Assembly (NCBI GenBank): GCA_037349315.1 | Contig: JBAIAC010000059.1 | Span: 6,040,001 to 6,104,000, forward strand | Length of the DNA stretch: 64,000 nucleotides | Source: Chelydra serpentina | Lineage: Eukaryota > Chordata > Testudines > Chelydridae | Direction: 5' to 3' | Part shown: in pieces, positions 1 to 12,359 of the stretch | Layout of the letters: each line of letters opens with the position of its first letter | How positions within the stretch are numbered: position 1 is the first letter of the stretch | Translations under genes and position numbers: made by a program | Notes under the pieces: model-generated | Told to the model about the DNA's origin: nothing | Database searches by the model: none | What the model saw: the letters and a program-made list of their open reading frames with translations, nothing else

Positions 1-1454
1 TTGGGGGGGGGGGGGGGGGGTGGGGAGGGGCGTGGAGGGAAGGTTTCAGACAAAATAAATTTGCCCAACTAATTAGAGCACTGCATCCATTCCCAAGATA
101 TGGACATCAGCAGGGAGGATGAAGAAGAGCAACACTGGGGAAACTTAAGTTCTTAAAATCCATTGATCCTTGCTCTGAGAAGTTCCTCAGAGCAATTTAC
201 CTTGGCTCTCACTATGTGACTCATTGTCCAGGGTGATGTATACCATTTACAGTTAAAAGTACCTAGAACGATGGTGTAACACAAGACAGGAAGGCTTCTT
301 GAGAGTGTTTGAACAGGAGTACAAATATGGAGTTGTGCGGGACACAGAGGAGATGCCAGGTGATATTAGGATGAGGTTAGATACTGCTACAACCAAGCCT
401 ACGGAGGTAGCAGTGAGAACTCTGGCAGCCAACTGCAGATTGTCCTCAGCTTTATACTGATACACAGCATTGAGAGAGACTGCTGGAGTGCCTGAATAGG
501 AGTGACACGTTGAAGTTGTGGTGGACACAGAAGATGGCTCACGTTGTTAGGGTCAGGGAAGGTAGATATATACTTTCAGGGCCTATTGTGTTCTCCATGG
601 GGTCAGGGTTAAGGTAGCTTGGCACAGAAGACAGTAGTACCTTTAAATCTGAATTTTATGTTTCAGAGGTTTAAGTTTTGCCTTTACTCTGTCCCCTGTA
701 GGACAGGAAAGAGTATATGGGGCTCCGCTGGCCATTAATTACATTTTGGAAAGTCAGAAAATTAGAAAATGCAGTTAGTAGTGTGTGTGAGCGCACTTCC
801 AAGATTTCAAATTTCTATGCCAGCTTCCATATTCCATAAGGCACTGCTAAGCACAACAAGACTTAATTCCCATGTAACAACGCTGTTTGTTAATGAATTA
901 ATATTTAAGTTCCCCATCCTTTCTCCCCCTTCTAAATCTAATTCTTTGTATCTCTATCAAAGTCCATCTCCAATACTCAGCCAGCATGCTCCTGGATTCC
1001 CTCATAGTCCATCCACATTGTTCTAGTAGGATAGAAAGACTGGAAAAACAATGTACTCCCTTCTCAAGAGGGGAATACACCTTCTGAAGGAGGAGTGCCT
1101 CTCCAGAATTATTTACTCTCATTAGCCCAGAGCACTGGGTACCCAGGGTAGCAAAATATTAACATTTACTTTGTCAAAAAGAAACCACTGAAATTCCAAA
1201 TTGAAGAGATTTCATAGTAGGCTCACTTTGTAATGTAAATTACTACTAACCAAAATTCATGGGAAATGGGGGGTGCTAGATCTCCACAACTCTATTTAAT
1301 ACCACAGCAGTCAGTTACTTGGAAGTTTGTATAGCAAAAAACCTGTTCCAACATGTTCCCGGTTGCTCGCGATTTCAGAAGTTTCTTTACAATGGGAAAG
1401 GAGGTTTGTATCGCTTCTTTGGTCACTTAACACAAAGATCTTCTAGAGACATAC
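1..1454 (-). other. FAR1: 5' part of FAR1 intron 2
   Basis: This starts at the GTATGT donor (1454-1449) and runs off the left edge. It opens with a run of about 20 G on the plus strand (3-20), a simple repeat. I see no further exon, no clear mobile element and no RNA gene. FAR1 exon 3 (expected to begin LFDRL or similar) is not in the window. Confidence 0.8.
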
Positions 1455-1643
1455 CTTACAGCTGATCATTTCTTCCATTCGTTCTTGAGGCGTCTGTCCT
1501 GCTTTATGTCTCACCAATATATAAACTGCTTTTACTTTAGGGCAGGACCTCAGTAGCTTTTCCAGAAGCACCTTTCCCATGAAGCCAGTAGCTCCTGTGA
1601 GGAGGACATTCTTTCCTTCATAGTATTCAGGGATGGATACCAT
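1455..1643 (-). CDS. FAR1: FAR1 first coding exon (residues 1-63), fatty acyl-CoA reductase 1
   Basis: FAR1 is the peroxisomal, tail-anchored NADPH-dependent reductase that turns fatty acyl-CoA into fatty alcohol for ether-lipid (plasmalogen) and wax synthesis. Read on the minus strand, the exon starts [20 protein letters not shown] and ends [15 protein letters not shown] (about residues 16-23) is the TGxxGxxG dinucleotide-binding loop at the start of the Rossmann fold. The start [12 protein letters not shown] separates FAR1 from FAR2, and [10 protein letters not shown] plus SCK resemble the sauropsid version as I remember it. The ATG is at 1643-1641. An AG acceptor at 1651-1650 leaves six 5' UTR bases (exon from 1649). 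The last codon AAG is followed by GTATGT, a strong donor, and the exon ends in phase 0 after 63 codons. The full protein is about 515 residues, so most of the gene lies beyond the left edge. Only the Met-to-stop run through the donor is open; the two or three codons after AAG are intronic. Confidence 0.95.
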
Positions 1644-1776
1644 TATGACCTTAAAGTTTAATAAGAATACATTAGAAAAATGTCACTCTGTGCAGGTCTA
1701 GAGATCTGTACCTCTTTCATTATAATGCAAAGATATGAACATTCAGTCCTGTGGTTGAAAGTAAATAATAAATAAT

Positions 1777-1973
1777 ATATGGAGATATACCTCTCTCATA
1801 GAACTGGAAGGACCTTGAAAGGTCATCGAGTCCAGTCCCCTGCCTTCACTAGCAGGACCAAGTACTGCTCCCTGACAGATTTTTGCCCCAGATCCATAAA
1901 TGGCTCCATCAAGGATTGAACTCACAACCCTGGGTTTAGCAGGCCAATGCTCAAACCACCGAGCTATCCCTCC
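1777..1973 (-). repeat. tRNA-derived SINE with CR1-like tail (tortoise Pol III SINE type)
   Basis: On the minus strand the 5' part reads like a tRNA: TAGCTCGGTGGTTTGAGCA resembles an A box and GGGTTGTGAGTTCAATCC a B box. The 3' half (GATGACCTTTCAAGGTCC, CCAGTTCTATGA) looks like the 3' end of CR1-type LINEs, and the element ends in TATATCTCCATAT. Tortoise Pol III SINEs are known to share their 3' tail with CR1-like LINEs, which mobilise them. No cloverleaf is preserved, so this is not a tRNA gene. Confidence 0.85.
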
Positions 1974-2489
1974 TTCTTACACAACTAGGTCTTAAATTTA
2001 AGCCAATGCCATACGTTTTAGAAGCAATTCACAGAACACCTTTTAAATCTTTTACATGATCTGGATCCATACTACTGGCACAACTCAAGGTTTCTCCCTC
2101 TGCTCCATCCCAATTTTTCCCTTAGCTTTTGGTTATTCAGAGCTAGCTCTAAGTATTTAGCCAATATTTTTTTTCATTAAGTCAAATAAACCACGTGCTT
2201 TGCACATCTAGATAGAGTTTTAAAGAGACTGTTCGATACACAGAAACTGTATATACCCACATTAAGTAACCACCCATGGGACTAATAAAAACTGGGTGGC
2301 TGCTACAGAAAGTTTAAAGGTAAGTTTGTTATCTGTAGTGTGCGTGCTTGTGGTATGCTTACTGTTTGACTGAAATATACTGCGTGGTCTGTTTGTATGG
2401 GGGACCGTGTGCAGAGCCCAGCAGCCTACTAGGCAAGGCTGAGAGCTTCTTAATGAGGCTTTGATCCCTAAGCCCTTTAGCATCCATCA

Positions 2490-4115
2490 ACCCTTAACCA
2501 GGGGGCGGAGCTACTCAGGAAGACCAGAGCTTTAAAAAGCCCGTTCCTAAGAGGCCAGAGGAGCTAGCCAACAGGAGCAGCTAACAGGGGAGCTTTGTGA
2601 GGGAGTTCTCCAGGTGAAGGAGGAGCAATTACGTGACCCTTGGGATACTTGGGGGGGGGGGAGAGGAGGGGGAAGAGAGCTAGATATACTTAAAAAATTC
2701 TTCAAACAAAGCCAAAACCATCCCGATAAAAACTAAACATTAAAGGAATGAGCTACAGAAGTAAAAAGAGAATGCAGGTAGAAGTCCAGCAGAGTGGGGG
2801 GTATCCAGTTTATATTGCACCCAATAGAGCATGTATGATATGGGCAACTGGCGTATATGTGCATTCGGTGCATGGAGCTCCTGGCCCTCAGAGACTGTGT
2901 ACAGGCTTTGGAGACCAGAGTGGCTGAACTAGAGGAGCCAAGGGAGACCGTGAGGTACTTATATGAGACTTCCTGGGACACAGTAGAATGGTCCCACCCC
3001 CAGTCTGACAGCCTCTGTGCTGTTGAGGGGGGATGAAAGTCTCAGAGAAGGAGAACATCCAACTGGAGCAGAAAGAAACAATCCCATAATTCGGACCTTC
3101 CTTCCAGATGATGTCATGGTATCCTCTCGCACCGAGGATACTTCTCCAGGGGGAGGAAACTCCAGTTGTTATGAAGATAGAGGTAATAATTATGGGGGAT
3201 TTGATCATTAGAAACAGATAGCTGGGTTTGTGATGATCGGGAGAACTGTATGGTGCCTTACCTGTCTGACGCAAAGGTTGCAGATCTCTCAAAACATCTA
3301 GATAGATGTGTAGTGCTGGTAAGAAACCGGTGGTCGTGGTACACATAGGTACCAATGAAATACAGGATAGGAGAGAGGTCCTGGAGGCTAAATTTAGGCT
3401 GCTAGGTAAGAGACTGAAGTCCAGGACCTCCACGGTAGCATTCTCTGAAATGCTTCCAGTTCCACGTGCAGGGCCAGTTAGACAGAGAACTGCTGGGTCT
3501 AAATGCGTGCATGAGAGGATAGCGTAGGGAGGAGGAGTTTAGATTTGTTAGGAACTGGGGAAACTTGTGTGAAAGGGGGAACCCTATACAGGAGGGTTGG
3601 GTGCCACCTAATTGCAGGCACTTTAAGATTGCCGGCACTTAAAATTAAAAAGGTCAGAGCAGTTTTTAAACCAATGGCTGGGGAAAAGTCAACAGGTGCA
3701 GAGGCACATGTGGTTTGGACAGAGACATCCCTTAGAAGAGGGACTTTTAATAGAGATTCTCTTTATCCTAGTAAGGAGGAGAGGAAGGAAGATGATAAAA
3801 TATGGATAGGATCTGATGAGAAACAGTCAAATGAAAAAAAGAGTCCCATTCAATTACATCATGTAATGGCAGACAGCTAAAAAGTGACAAGTTTTTAAAG
3901 TGCTTATATACAAATACTAGAAGATAATAATAAGATGGGTGAATTAGAGTGCCTCATATTAAATGCGGATATTGATATAATAGGCATCACAGAAACTTGG
4001 TGGAATGAGGATAATCAATGGGACACCATAATACCAGTGTGTGGGTGCTGGTGGTCTGTGATAAAGGTGGTCACACTAGATGATTTGGTGATCCCTTCTG
4101 ACCTTCAATGACTAG
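2490..4115 (+). mobile_element. CR1 LINE: 5' UTR, ORF1 (esterase-like), start of ORF2 joined to 3' end
   Basis: The GC-rich 5' UTR-like leader runs to about 2740. ORF1-like sequence follows from the ATG at 2748, then, in broken frames, the block VVVVHIGTNEIQDRREVLEAKF around 3330-3400. That block matches the SGNH/esterase-like domain known in CR1 ORF1. At about 3936-4035 comes the start of the ORF2 endonuclease (KMGELECLILNADIDIIGIT, then ETWWNE). The sequence then jumps to a CR1-like 3' end (GATGATTTGGTGATCCCTTC), so nearly all of ORF2, including the reverse transcriptase, is deleted. Frameshifts and stops show it is dead. The 5' boundary is approximate. Confidence 0.8.
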
Positions 4116-4190
4116 GACAGCATACCTCCCTGTGCCAGTAAAGTCCCTTATACCAAAAAGAATTCAGTACAAATTGGGCAGGGAATGTTA

Positions 4191-4475
4191 AGCTATGTCT
4201 ATACTGAGCACCTTACAATGGTGCAACTGTGCTGCTACAGCCACGCCGTTATAAGGTGCACAGTATAGCATCTTTGTCGCCGGGAGAGAGCTCTCCCGGT
4301 GACAAAATAAATGAGGGGCAGTAGCTTCGTCAGTGGGAGAGCGGTACCCACCAACAAAGCACTGTCCAAACCGGTGCTTTTCGTTGTCAAAACTTCTTGT
4401 TGTTCGGGGTATTTTTTTTTTCACACCTCTGAGTGACAAAAGTTTTAACAAGGAAAGTGCAGTGTAGACACGGTC
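4191..4475. mobile_element. MITE of the GGCTATGTCTACACT family (Harbinger-like)
   Basis: The ends are AGCTATGTCTATACTG on the left and, reverse-complemented, GACCGTGTCTACACTG on the right. TTA flanks both ends (4188-4190 and 4476-4478), as expected for a 3-bp TSD of PIF/Harbinger elements. There is no coding capacity. Inside is a small palindrome (GGGAGAGAGCTCTCCC) at about 4280. The superfamily call is inference from the TSD. Confidence 0.6.
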
Positions 4476-4485
4476 TTAGTTTTAC

Positions 4486-7400
4486 TTAGGGGTGAAAGGC
4501 TGAAATTTATGCTACATAAATAAGTACCTGTAAAAACAGGAATTGGTACTTACACCTCAAAGATAATGTAATAATCCTTACAGTAACCACACTTATGTAT
4601 TGGAACATGCATACAAACCAAAGATTTGGAAAATTCAAAAAATTGCACTAAAGAATTCGCAATGAAAACAACAAAACCAGGGGCCTGCTGTCAAAGGTCA
4701 AGTGCTACTCCAAACTGCATAGCATTCACAGGATAGCGTGGAAATGCTTTACTTCGGTTTTAAGAGATACACAAACCTTTTCAACGATCAAATACAATTA
4801 TTGTTCCTACCTACATACCCACTATCACAGTATTTCTCAGTCTGTTTACAACACTTGTAGTCAAATCTTGCATCTGTTGGGAGTCAATAGGTGTCCTACT
4901 CATTTGGCAAACATTTGGTTGAATCCTTTAATATATTTCAGGAAAACAATAGAATTACAGCTTCAGATAACAAATGCCTCCTCACCCCAACCCCTCTCAC
5001 ACAAAAATTTAGGACTTGAAAATAGAGGTGGGTGAATTTTGGTCAAAAAAAAAAACTTTGCCAAAAGCAGATTTGGACTGACCGAAACATTGTGAATGTG
5101 TGTCTAATTTTGCCAAGTCGTTTCATCTGGAAAAGATAAGCTTACAAAGTTTTTTAAAAAGAGTTTGGTTTTAACATTTCCAGTAGACTATGTTTCAATT
5201 TTTTATTCAAAATTTACTTCAGGTTTATTAAAAACAGAAGTGTTTTTAAAAGCTCAAAGTTAGAGTTCATTTGACCTGAAACTAAATGTTGATATTTCAG
5301 AAGTGTCAGCAATAAATAAAATAAAATGAATAAATAAAATAAAAGTCAGTTATTCATACTGTTAACTAGCACTTGCAAATAGAACTGTATTAGTTTTGGT
5401 ATGGCTTTTTATTACTTGCAATAATTAAAGCCAAACAAAGCCAATTCTAGTTAGAGGAAAAATTATTCTTCAAGTTCTTAATAGCAAACAGAAACAAGCG
5501 AGCTGTATCAATATGTTGACAGCATCAGCTGTTTTATGGACAACATTAACCTTTTGTTACAGCCGGGTACTGATTAGCAAGAGATATGAGGAAAGTACTA
5601 CATTAAGTTTTTGGTGGGTTTTTTTAATAAAAAGATTCTTACAATCAAATATAGTTGCTTGGATTCAAACACAGCACAACTAGAAAATGTATAATTAATT
5701 ACCTGTAAGTTTTTCAGCCATTTATCTACAAGCAAAGTTGGAAAATATTGCAATTTTTGCAGAAAATGCATGCAACTTTTAAGAGTATCTTAAAACTTTA
5801 ACAAAAGCCAAGATTTTTTCCTGCTTTGGGTTTATAGAAACTAAACCAAGACAAGGAAGTAAAAGTGAATAAAAACGGAACAAAGTCAGTGATAGGAGGA
5901 ATTAAAATTACAATTAAAAACAGATATCTGGATGTACACACATCTGAACTTGGAAAATTCACATAAAAATCCAAACACTCAGGTTTGGGCCCATATTTAG
6001 ATTATGGTACTTAGTACATTATTATTTCAACATCCTGTACAGACGACATCTATCTTCACCACTATACTCGGACGAAATTAAGTAGTATCCCCCTTTTACA
6101 GAGGAAACCAAACAAAGATTCTTCCCCAGAGCTACCATAGTAGTCAGAACAGAACCAGATTTAGGAGTTAAGAGTTCCCTCCTTCCAGATGAAAGTTAGA
6201 GGCATCCTTGTTGCAGATGAAGTTTAACAGAGTCAGAAATGGACACAGGGATAGAAGGAAGAGGCGAGAGAGTAAGCCAACCACTTTATTTGCATTTTAA
6301 CGTCTGATCATAATGCACTCTAAAGCACAAATCTCACCATGATGTGACAAGTATGCTGCACCTAGTAGCAGATGGATGTACTATTCTTTATCCCAGGCCT
6401 ATGTGTTATGGGGGACTTGCTGTACACTATATGAGGTGCAATACCAAAGGCTAGCAAGGCCAAGAGACCTAGGGTATTCTTTGGTTTCCTGCTAGAAGCT
6501 GTTTAGCAGCATATGTTTTAGAAGTCTCAAACTACAGATTTTACAAGAAAGCAATTTAGCATATGCGTCACATAATACACATCCTTGTTTTGAGTTTCAG
6601 CATGTTCAAGGTGTGGCTGAAGTAAAGACATCAAAAGACTATTTGACTTTGTTATCTCGGACAAATGCTAGTTAAGAAAGGAGGAAGCCATAGGGAGAAA
6701 GATGGCAACTGAAGAGTCATGTCAGAATCTCAAGAGCCAATCCTCGACATTGATTCCACTGATCCTGACATATAAAAGGTCAAATTTTAAAGCATCTCCT
6801 TACAATTAGTTATAGATGCAGAGAGTAAGTTCTAGTGACTAAGGCACTGGGCTTGGACCAAGGAATATATATTGAGTTTAATTCCAGATTTTTCACTAAC
6901 CCTGTGTTCTGTTTCTGCCCCTTTCAAAATAATTTGGTGAAGTTTAATATACCAGACAGTCCATTGCTCCTGGAACATAATTACTCCTACTATTTAAGGA
7001 GTACAGTACATCTTTAAAATAAAAAGAGTACAACATGTGGCTTTATATTTTGTTACAATGAAACAATCCATGAATACAGAGATATCTACCTTACTAGTAA
7101 CTGGATTTTGTATACAAAATTGCCTGTGAAGATCTGCGCTACAGAAGTTGTGTATCAAGTTATTACAACCAGAAAATCACTGGCAGTGGGAGGGGTGTTA
7201 GTGCAGATCTACACAAACAGTATATTCAAAGAATTAGTTATTCTCCTAGCTGGCCCACACTTCTTACCAACTAATGATTACATTACTAGAACAGAATGAA
7301 AAGAGGAGGGTTTTAGACTAGGTGGAAGAAGAGGAACTGAGAATGCCATGAGGTAGACTTTTATAACTATAATTTGAAGCGTTGATCTGCAGTTCCATGA

Positions 7401-8153
7401 CTCATCTGAACCACTGCAAGCAGTAAACTATTAACAAGACGTGCATGAGACATGACACTGCCTACTCCAATAGTGAGGAACTGCAGCATAATTTTCACAC
7501 AGGAGAAGATCTAGCACTATAGTGATAATTATGCCTGTTTTTTTACAAACAAACAATCTTCACAATACTTGACTAAATAATATTCCTAAATCAATATCAG
7601 GCTTTGTCGCAACACCACCAGTATCCTTGATACTGAAGTCATTGTCCAACAATATTCTACAGTGCTTTTCTGCCAATGCTTCCTCAGAGCCTCCTCTTGT
7701 ATTGAATTATGTGCCAAGTCATTTCTAGCAAGCAGTCCAGCTACCTGAGTAGGCTAGGTTTCAATCCTAGACGTTTCAGGCATATGGCTTGGTAATTATT
7801 TGCTAAAGATTCTTATCCAAGAGCAGAGAATGAAAATATGAATTCCTGCACTGTAGACATTAAAGGACTATATAAAGCACCTAAAGCCACACCCATACAC
7901 CTGTGGCAGTTCCTGAACAGAATAAGCACTTAAATCCCCAACTGGACAAGTATTTTGACCAAGTTATCCTCTGATTGAATTCATACTGGAAAGAACTTGG
8001 AGCAAGTAAGCTTTTGAAATAAGTTCACTTGAAAAGGCAGATGGCAATATTGTCCAATAGTAACTTGAGGCTAAACCCTCATCCTTAATTACTATGAACT
8101 TTACTCTTCACAAACCATACTACCTCTGATAAGGTAGCAGAAAAAGGAGAAAT
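4486..8153. other. Intronic sequence without recognisable feature
   Basis: AT-rich sequence inside the inferred FAR1 intron 1. Short open frames here have no recognisable domains and no exon-like flanks. Poly-A and poly-T runs are common. I cannot assign any gene or transposon. Confidence 0.5.
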
Positions 8154-8161
8154 GACTAGCC

Positions 8162-8685
8162 CAGGGGTCTCAAAGTCCCGGCCCACAGGCCATCTGCGGC
8201 CCAAGAACCTCCCCACTGCGGCCTGCGGAGGAGAGATGTATGCAGACATGCTGCCAGCAATGTCTGCTGCAGGCACGGCCCCCCACAGCTCCCACTGACT
8301 GGGGGAGAGGGACAGCGATACCATCACCAGTCGCCAGGCAGAGTCAGCCACGGAGGCAGCAAGTCTAAAAATTGTCTAAACAAGTCTAAATACCGAACAC
8401 AACTATCAGATGCACACCTTGCTGCAATCCTGAAGGTTTCAACTGCTCAAACATCAACAAACTGACAGAACAGAAGTGTTGCCAGGTGTCTGGCAAACAC
8501 TAAAAACTCTCTGGCAGGAGAAGAATTGTATAAAGTTGTATGACAGTTTTATTATTTCTAAGAAATTCAAAATAAAAAATACAAACGTTTTCTTTTCTGA
8601 ACACCATCTTCAGTGACATTATTGGCCGCTGAGAGGATTTGAGGACTGGCACTGGCCCTAAGGTAAATTGAGTTTGAGACCCCTG
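8162..8685. mobile_element. Non-autonomous hAT element with perfect 8-bp TSD
   Basis: The terminal inverted repeats are CAGGGGTCTCAAA on the left and TTTGAGACCCCTG on the right. The TSD gactagcc is identical on both sides (8154-8161 and 8686-8693). The 524-bp interior encodes nothing recognisable. The TSD has TA at its centre, as in the Buster group of hAT elements. Confidence 0.92.
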
Positions 8686-8832
8686 GACTAGCCCACTGAC
8701 TTTATTAGTCATTTCCCCTTTCAGCTTTGCATTAAAGCACAAGCTTCTTGTCAAGTGACTCATGATGTTCAACACTTCTGCCTTCAATCCAGCATTCCCC
8801 ATCTTTACTACATACCAGTCATCTTCTCCCAT

Positions 8833-9102
8833 GGGGTACGTCTACACTGCAATAAAAGACCCACAGCTCACCCGCAGCTGGCCCAGGTCAGCTGACTGGG
8901 GCTCAGGCTGCAGGGCTATGAAACTGCAGAGTAGATGTTTGGGTTCAGCTATAGCCTGAGCTCTGGGACCCTCCCCACTCACAGGAGACACTGCAAGGGT
9001 GGGAGGGCCCTAATTACATAATTTTATAGCCCTACACCATGAACCCACGTCAGCTCACCCAGGCCAGCCACGAGTCTTTTATTGCAATGTGGACATAGCC
9101 TC
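8833..9102. mobile_element. Foldback MITE, (T)GTCTACACTGCAATAAAAG family
   Basis: The arms GTCTACACTGCAATAAAAGAC and, reverse-complemented from the right, GTCCACATTGCAATAAAAGAC can be extended to about 60 bp with mismatches. Both arms carry CAGCTGAC/GTCAGCT-like blocks. It belongs to the same broad turtle MITE group as 4191-4475 and 51321-51565. No clean TSD was found, so the ends are approximate. Confidence 0.65.
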
Positions 9103-9979
9103 AAGCACCTCCATGATTTGTCTTATGTTTCCCCTTATGCATGAGTGTGGGCAAAACACTTAAAAAATACAGCCATTATCTTTTTTCAATAATCTCTCCT
9201 TAAAACTCCCATTTGCTGTTGAGCCTATAAAATCCAGCCTACTAATGATTTCTAGGAAGGTGAAGAATTGCAACCATTTATCTTTCTCTTCCTTCCTTTT
9301 CCTACTCTCTTATTCTAAGTCCTATCTCTGCCATTTCCTTACCCTACCTCCATCACAACTGAAAATTGTACTAATTCACCAACATCTTCAGATGCTTTAA
9401 TGCTATATCCTCACCCCCAAACCTTTGTACTCTTGTGTTTTAGATTCTAAATTATATGGGAGTAAGGATTGTCTTTGTTGCTATTATTTATTTCTAATGT
9501 AGTGTCCCAAGGTCTCAAACAGGATTTCAACCTGTTTGTACAGCACCCAGTACAAACAGGATTAACATATTTTAGTCTCTCAAAAGAAGCGTTTTGTAAT
9601 TATACATATTTTAGTAAACAAGAGATATAGCTTATGGCAGAGTCTGATACTAGAAAAGAAAAAGACAGCAGAGGTCAAGAAGTTCCCAGGCATAATTGTT
9701 TTAGACTGTGGTCATCCAGTTTTATGAGATGTTAGCTATAGTGATTTATCAAGTCTAAAATAACTCAACTACAATGCTAAAACCTGCACCAGCGCCACTG
9801 AGCCAGTACAAGCCATAACAGTGCAGCAAATCCACACAAACAGTTTCTGTTTTGGTTGCACACAGTATACCATGTCCACAGAGTGCTCCTTGCAAACATT
9901 CAACCAGTGCTTGCTGTCTACTCAGAACACTGAACCAAAGCAGAGCAAGCAACACTAATGGATGACATGGTGTAAGATT
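9103..9979. other. Intronic sequence without recognisable feature
   Basis: I see no exon, RNA gene or bounded mobile element here. The sequence is low-complexity and T-rich in places. Confidence 0.45.
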
Positions 9980-9987
9980 GCCTAACA

Positions 9988-10691
9988 CAGTGGTTCTCAA
10001 ACTTTTTTCTTCAAGGAACACTTGAAAATTGCTGAGGGTCTCGGCAGACCACTTAATGATCTTTCCAAATGTTGTTTGCACTATTAGCTAACTATTGTAA
10101 AGTGCTTTGGATAAAAGTGCTATACAAAAAAAGCTTAATGAATGTTTTTTTGTTCTACAAATAAGAGCACACAACTCATTTTAATATCAGTAGTCTTGCC
10201 TTTCTAATGCGATGGATGTGCCCTCTCCCCTGCTGCTGCAGCCCCTGAGCTGGGGTTGGGAAGGAAGGGGGTCTCTCCTCCACTGCGGCAGCCCCCAAGC
10301 TGGGGCTGGGAAGGTGGGGAGTCTCTCCCTCACCACAGCAGCCATAGAGCTGAGGCTAGGAAGGGGGGGGGGGGGTGTCTCTCCCCGGCAGCCGCAGCCC
10401 AGGAGCTGGGGAAAAATCGCCTCTCTCTGGCCGCCACAGCCCTTCACGTCCCAAATTCACCCCACCCGCCTCTTCTCACCCCACTCCTCCCTATCCCCCC
10501 ACACTCCCCCCAAGGCAACCACCTCACCTTACATGTGCATCTTCTCCAGGGTCCAGGCACCTAATTAGTGGCCCTTCATTCTCTCGTGTGCGGCTGCCCA
10601 GGTGCGCACCTTAGAGGGAACTATTCACGGACCACCTGAATAGAGCACGTGGACCATAGGTGGCCCACGGATCATAGTTTGAGAACCTCTG
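9988..10691. mobile_element. Non-autonomous hAT element with GC-rich core, perfect TSD
   Basis: The inverted ends are CAGTGGTTCTCAAACTTT and AGTTTGAGAACCTCTG. The TSD gcctaaca is identical at 9980-9987 and 10692-10699 and has central TA (Buster type). The core at 10200-10560 is GC-rich and made of imperfect repeats around GGGGTTGGGAAGG and CCCCAAGC blocks, plus a run of 13 G. Overlapping Pro/Ser-rich frames there are composition artefacts, not genes. Confidence 0.92.
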
Positions 10692-11432
10692 GCCTAACAC
10701 TTAAGGAATTCTTGTTACCTTTTCTTTTTAGAAGCTCTCACCCTCATTGTTTTCAGCAGGTCATCTTTGTCTGAAAAAAATTCTCTCAGATTTGGAGGAG
10801 ATACAGAATGCTGAAAATCACCATTAAGCCAGAAAGAAGTGCTTTTTTTTCTGGGTTAACCAAATGATTTATATAAACAGCTATTCCTGATCGCTTCAGT
10901 GATGTCAAATCTAGCACTTGCAACACCAAAATTCCTATAAAGTAGCAACTAATCACTTGGAATCTGGCAGACTGACAGTTGCCATTATTCACAGAATAAC
11001 AAGCAAGAGTGGGAAGGCAAATACAAGAGATTATGACAATTTAGAGGATTTAATACAAATGGTTTTTTTAAGGTTTTTGATTAAAAGCAGAAATAATGTA
11101 AACAGTTGGATGACTAGCTTATTTCTGTACTGTTTGTTCACATAAAAGACCAAGATAATTTTTTCTTAACCATGTAGTTCTGTATCCTCCATGGGAAGCT
11201 TCTGCTGAACACGGTTGGAGAAGAACTTACGTCAGTATAGTTTAGCCCAGAATTCAGGGCCTGAATTCCATGCTGAAAATTCAGAGATGCTTTGAATAAA
11301 GTGTTCAAAGGTTCCTTCAGCCCAATAAAAGAGGAGACAAGAATGGGTATAAGAAAGATGAGAGGGGAAATAAAGGTACAGAATGCTAACAAGTGGACCA
11401 TTTAAGACTAGAAGCCTACCTAAAATCTGAGC

Positions 11433-12268
11433 TGTGGCAAGCACAAGTAGCAGGTGTGATGTTCTCTTGTTATCTGCTAGGTCACTCCAATGCTCGACTC
11501 TGGGAGCCAGCGTTACCCTGCTCTGCTGTGAGAACCCCCACTCCTGGGCTTGCAAGCTTATGAGTTCGTCAATTTCAAATTCAAATAAATTGATATGTAC
11601 CAGACTTGTTATACCAGGGGAATCTGACACGCTTCAAACCAAATGCACTGCTTCAGGTAGAATAAACAAATTTATTAACTGCAAAAGATATAATCATTTA
11701 AAATCTAAGTCAAAGCACAACAAGTAAGATTTGGTCAAATGAAATAAAAACAAAATGCATTCTAAGTTGATTCTTAACACTTTCAATGCCCTTACCAACT
11801 TAGATGCTTCTCACCACAGGCTGGCTGGTTGCCCTCCAGCCAGGCTCTCCCCTTTGATCAGCGCTTCAGTCACTTAGTGGTGGTGTCTGTAGATGGAGGT
11901 GGAAGAGAGAGAGCATGGCAAACGTCTCTTCCTTTTATCATGTTCTTTCTTCCCTCTTGGCTTTGCCCTCCACTTCAGAGTCAGGTGAGCATTACCTCAT
12001 CGCAGTCCCAAACTGACCAAGGGAAGGGGGGTGACTCACTCGAGAGTCCAACAGATCCTTTGTTGCTGCCTAGGCCAGTGTCCTTTGTTCTTGTTGGGCT
12101 GAGCTGGCTTTGTCCCATATATGCCCTGATGAGGGATGAACTGCCCCTCTGCTCCTGGAGTTTTGCCTGGGCTTGTTTTAAGCCATGAGGACACATTTTC
12201 AGCCTCATAACTATATACATGATATTACAACCTATACCATTACTATAACAACAATGCTCAGTGCATCA
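11433..12268 (-). repeat. Probable solo LTR (minus orientation)
   Basis: As read on the plus strand the unit starts TGTGGCAAGC and ends GTGCATCA, flanked by tgagc on both sides (11428-11432 and 12269-12273), as expected for a 5-bp retroviral-type TSD. On the minus strand a GATAAAAG TATA-like motif lies near 11940 and an AATAAA signal near 11670, in the right order for an LTR. The sequence just right of 12268 also looks repeat-like, so the LTR could extend to about 12350 and the TSD could be chance. Confidence 0.5.
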
Positions 12269-12359
12269 TGAGCCTTCCAGAGACACCCAACATGACAAAC
12301 TTTGCATTGGATACCACACAATCATATTATAAGGCTGCACATAGGGGTGGATGGTGTAT

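Noticed and set aside
1900..1973. Possible tRNA gene on the minus strand
   Set aside because: A- and B-box-like motifs are part of the SINE head; no complete cloverleaf or mature 3' end.
2888..3433. 181-residue minus-strand frame
   Set aside because: Antisense to the CR1 ORF1 region, which explains the open stretch.
10187..10614. Three overlapping Pro/Ser-rich frames
   Set aside because: They sit wholly inside a bounded hAT element with repetitive GC-rich core; composition artefact.
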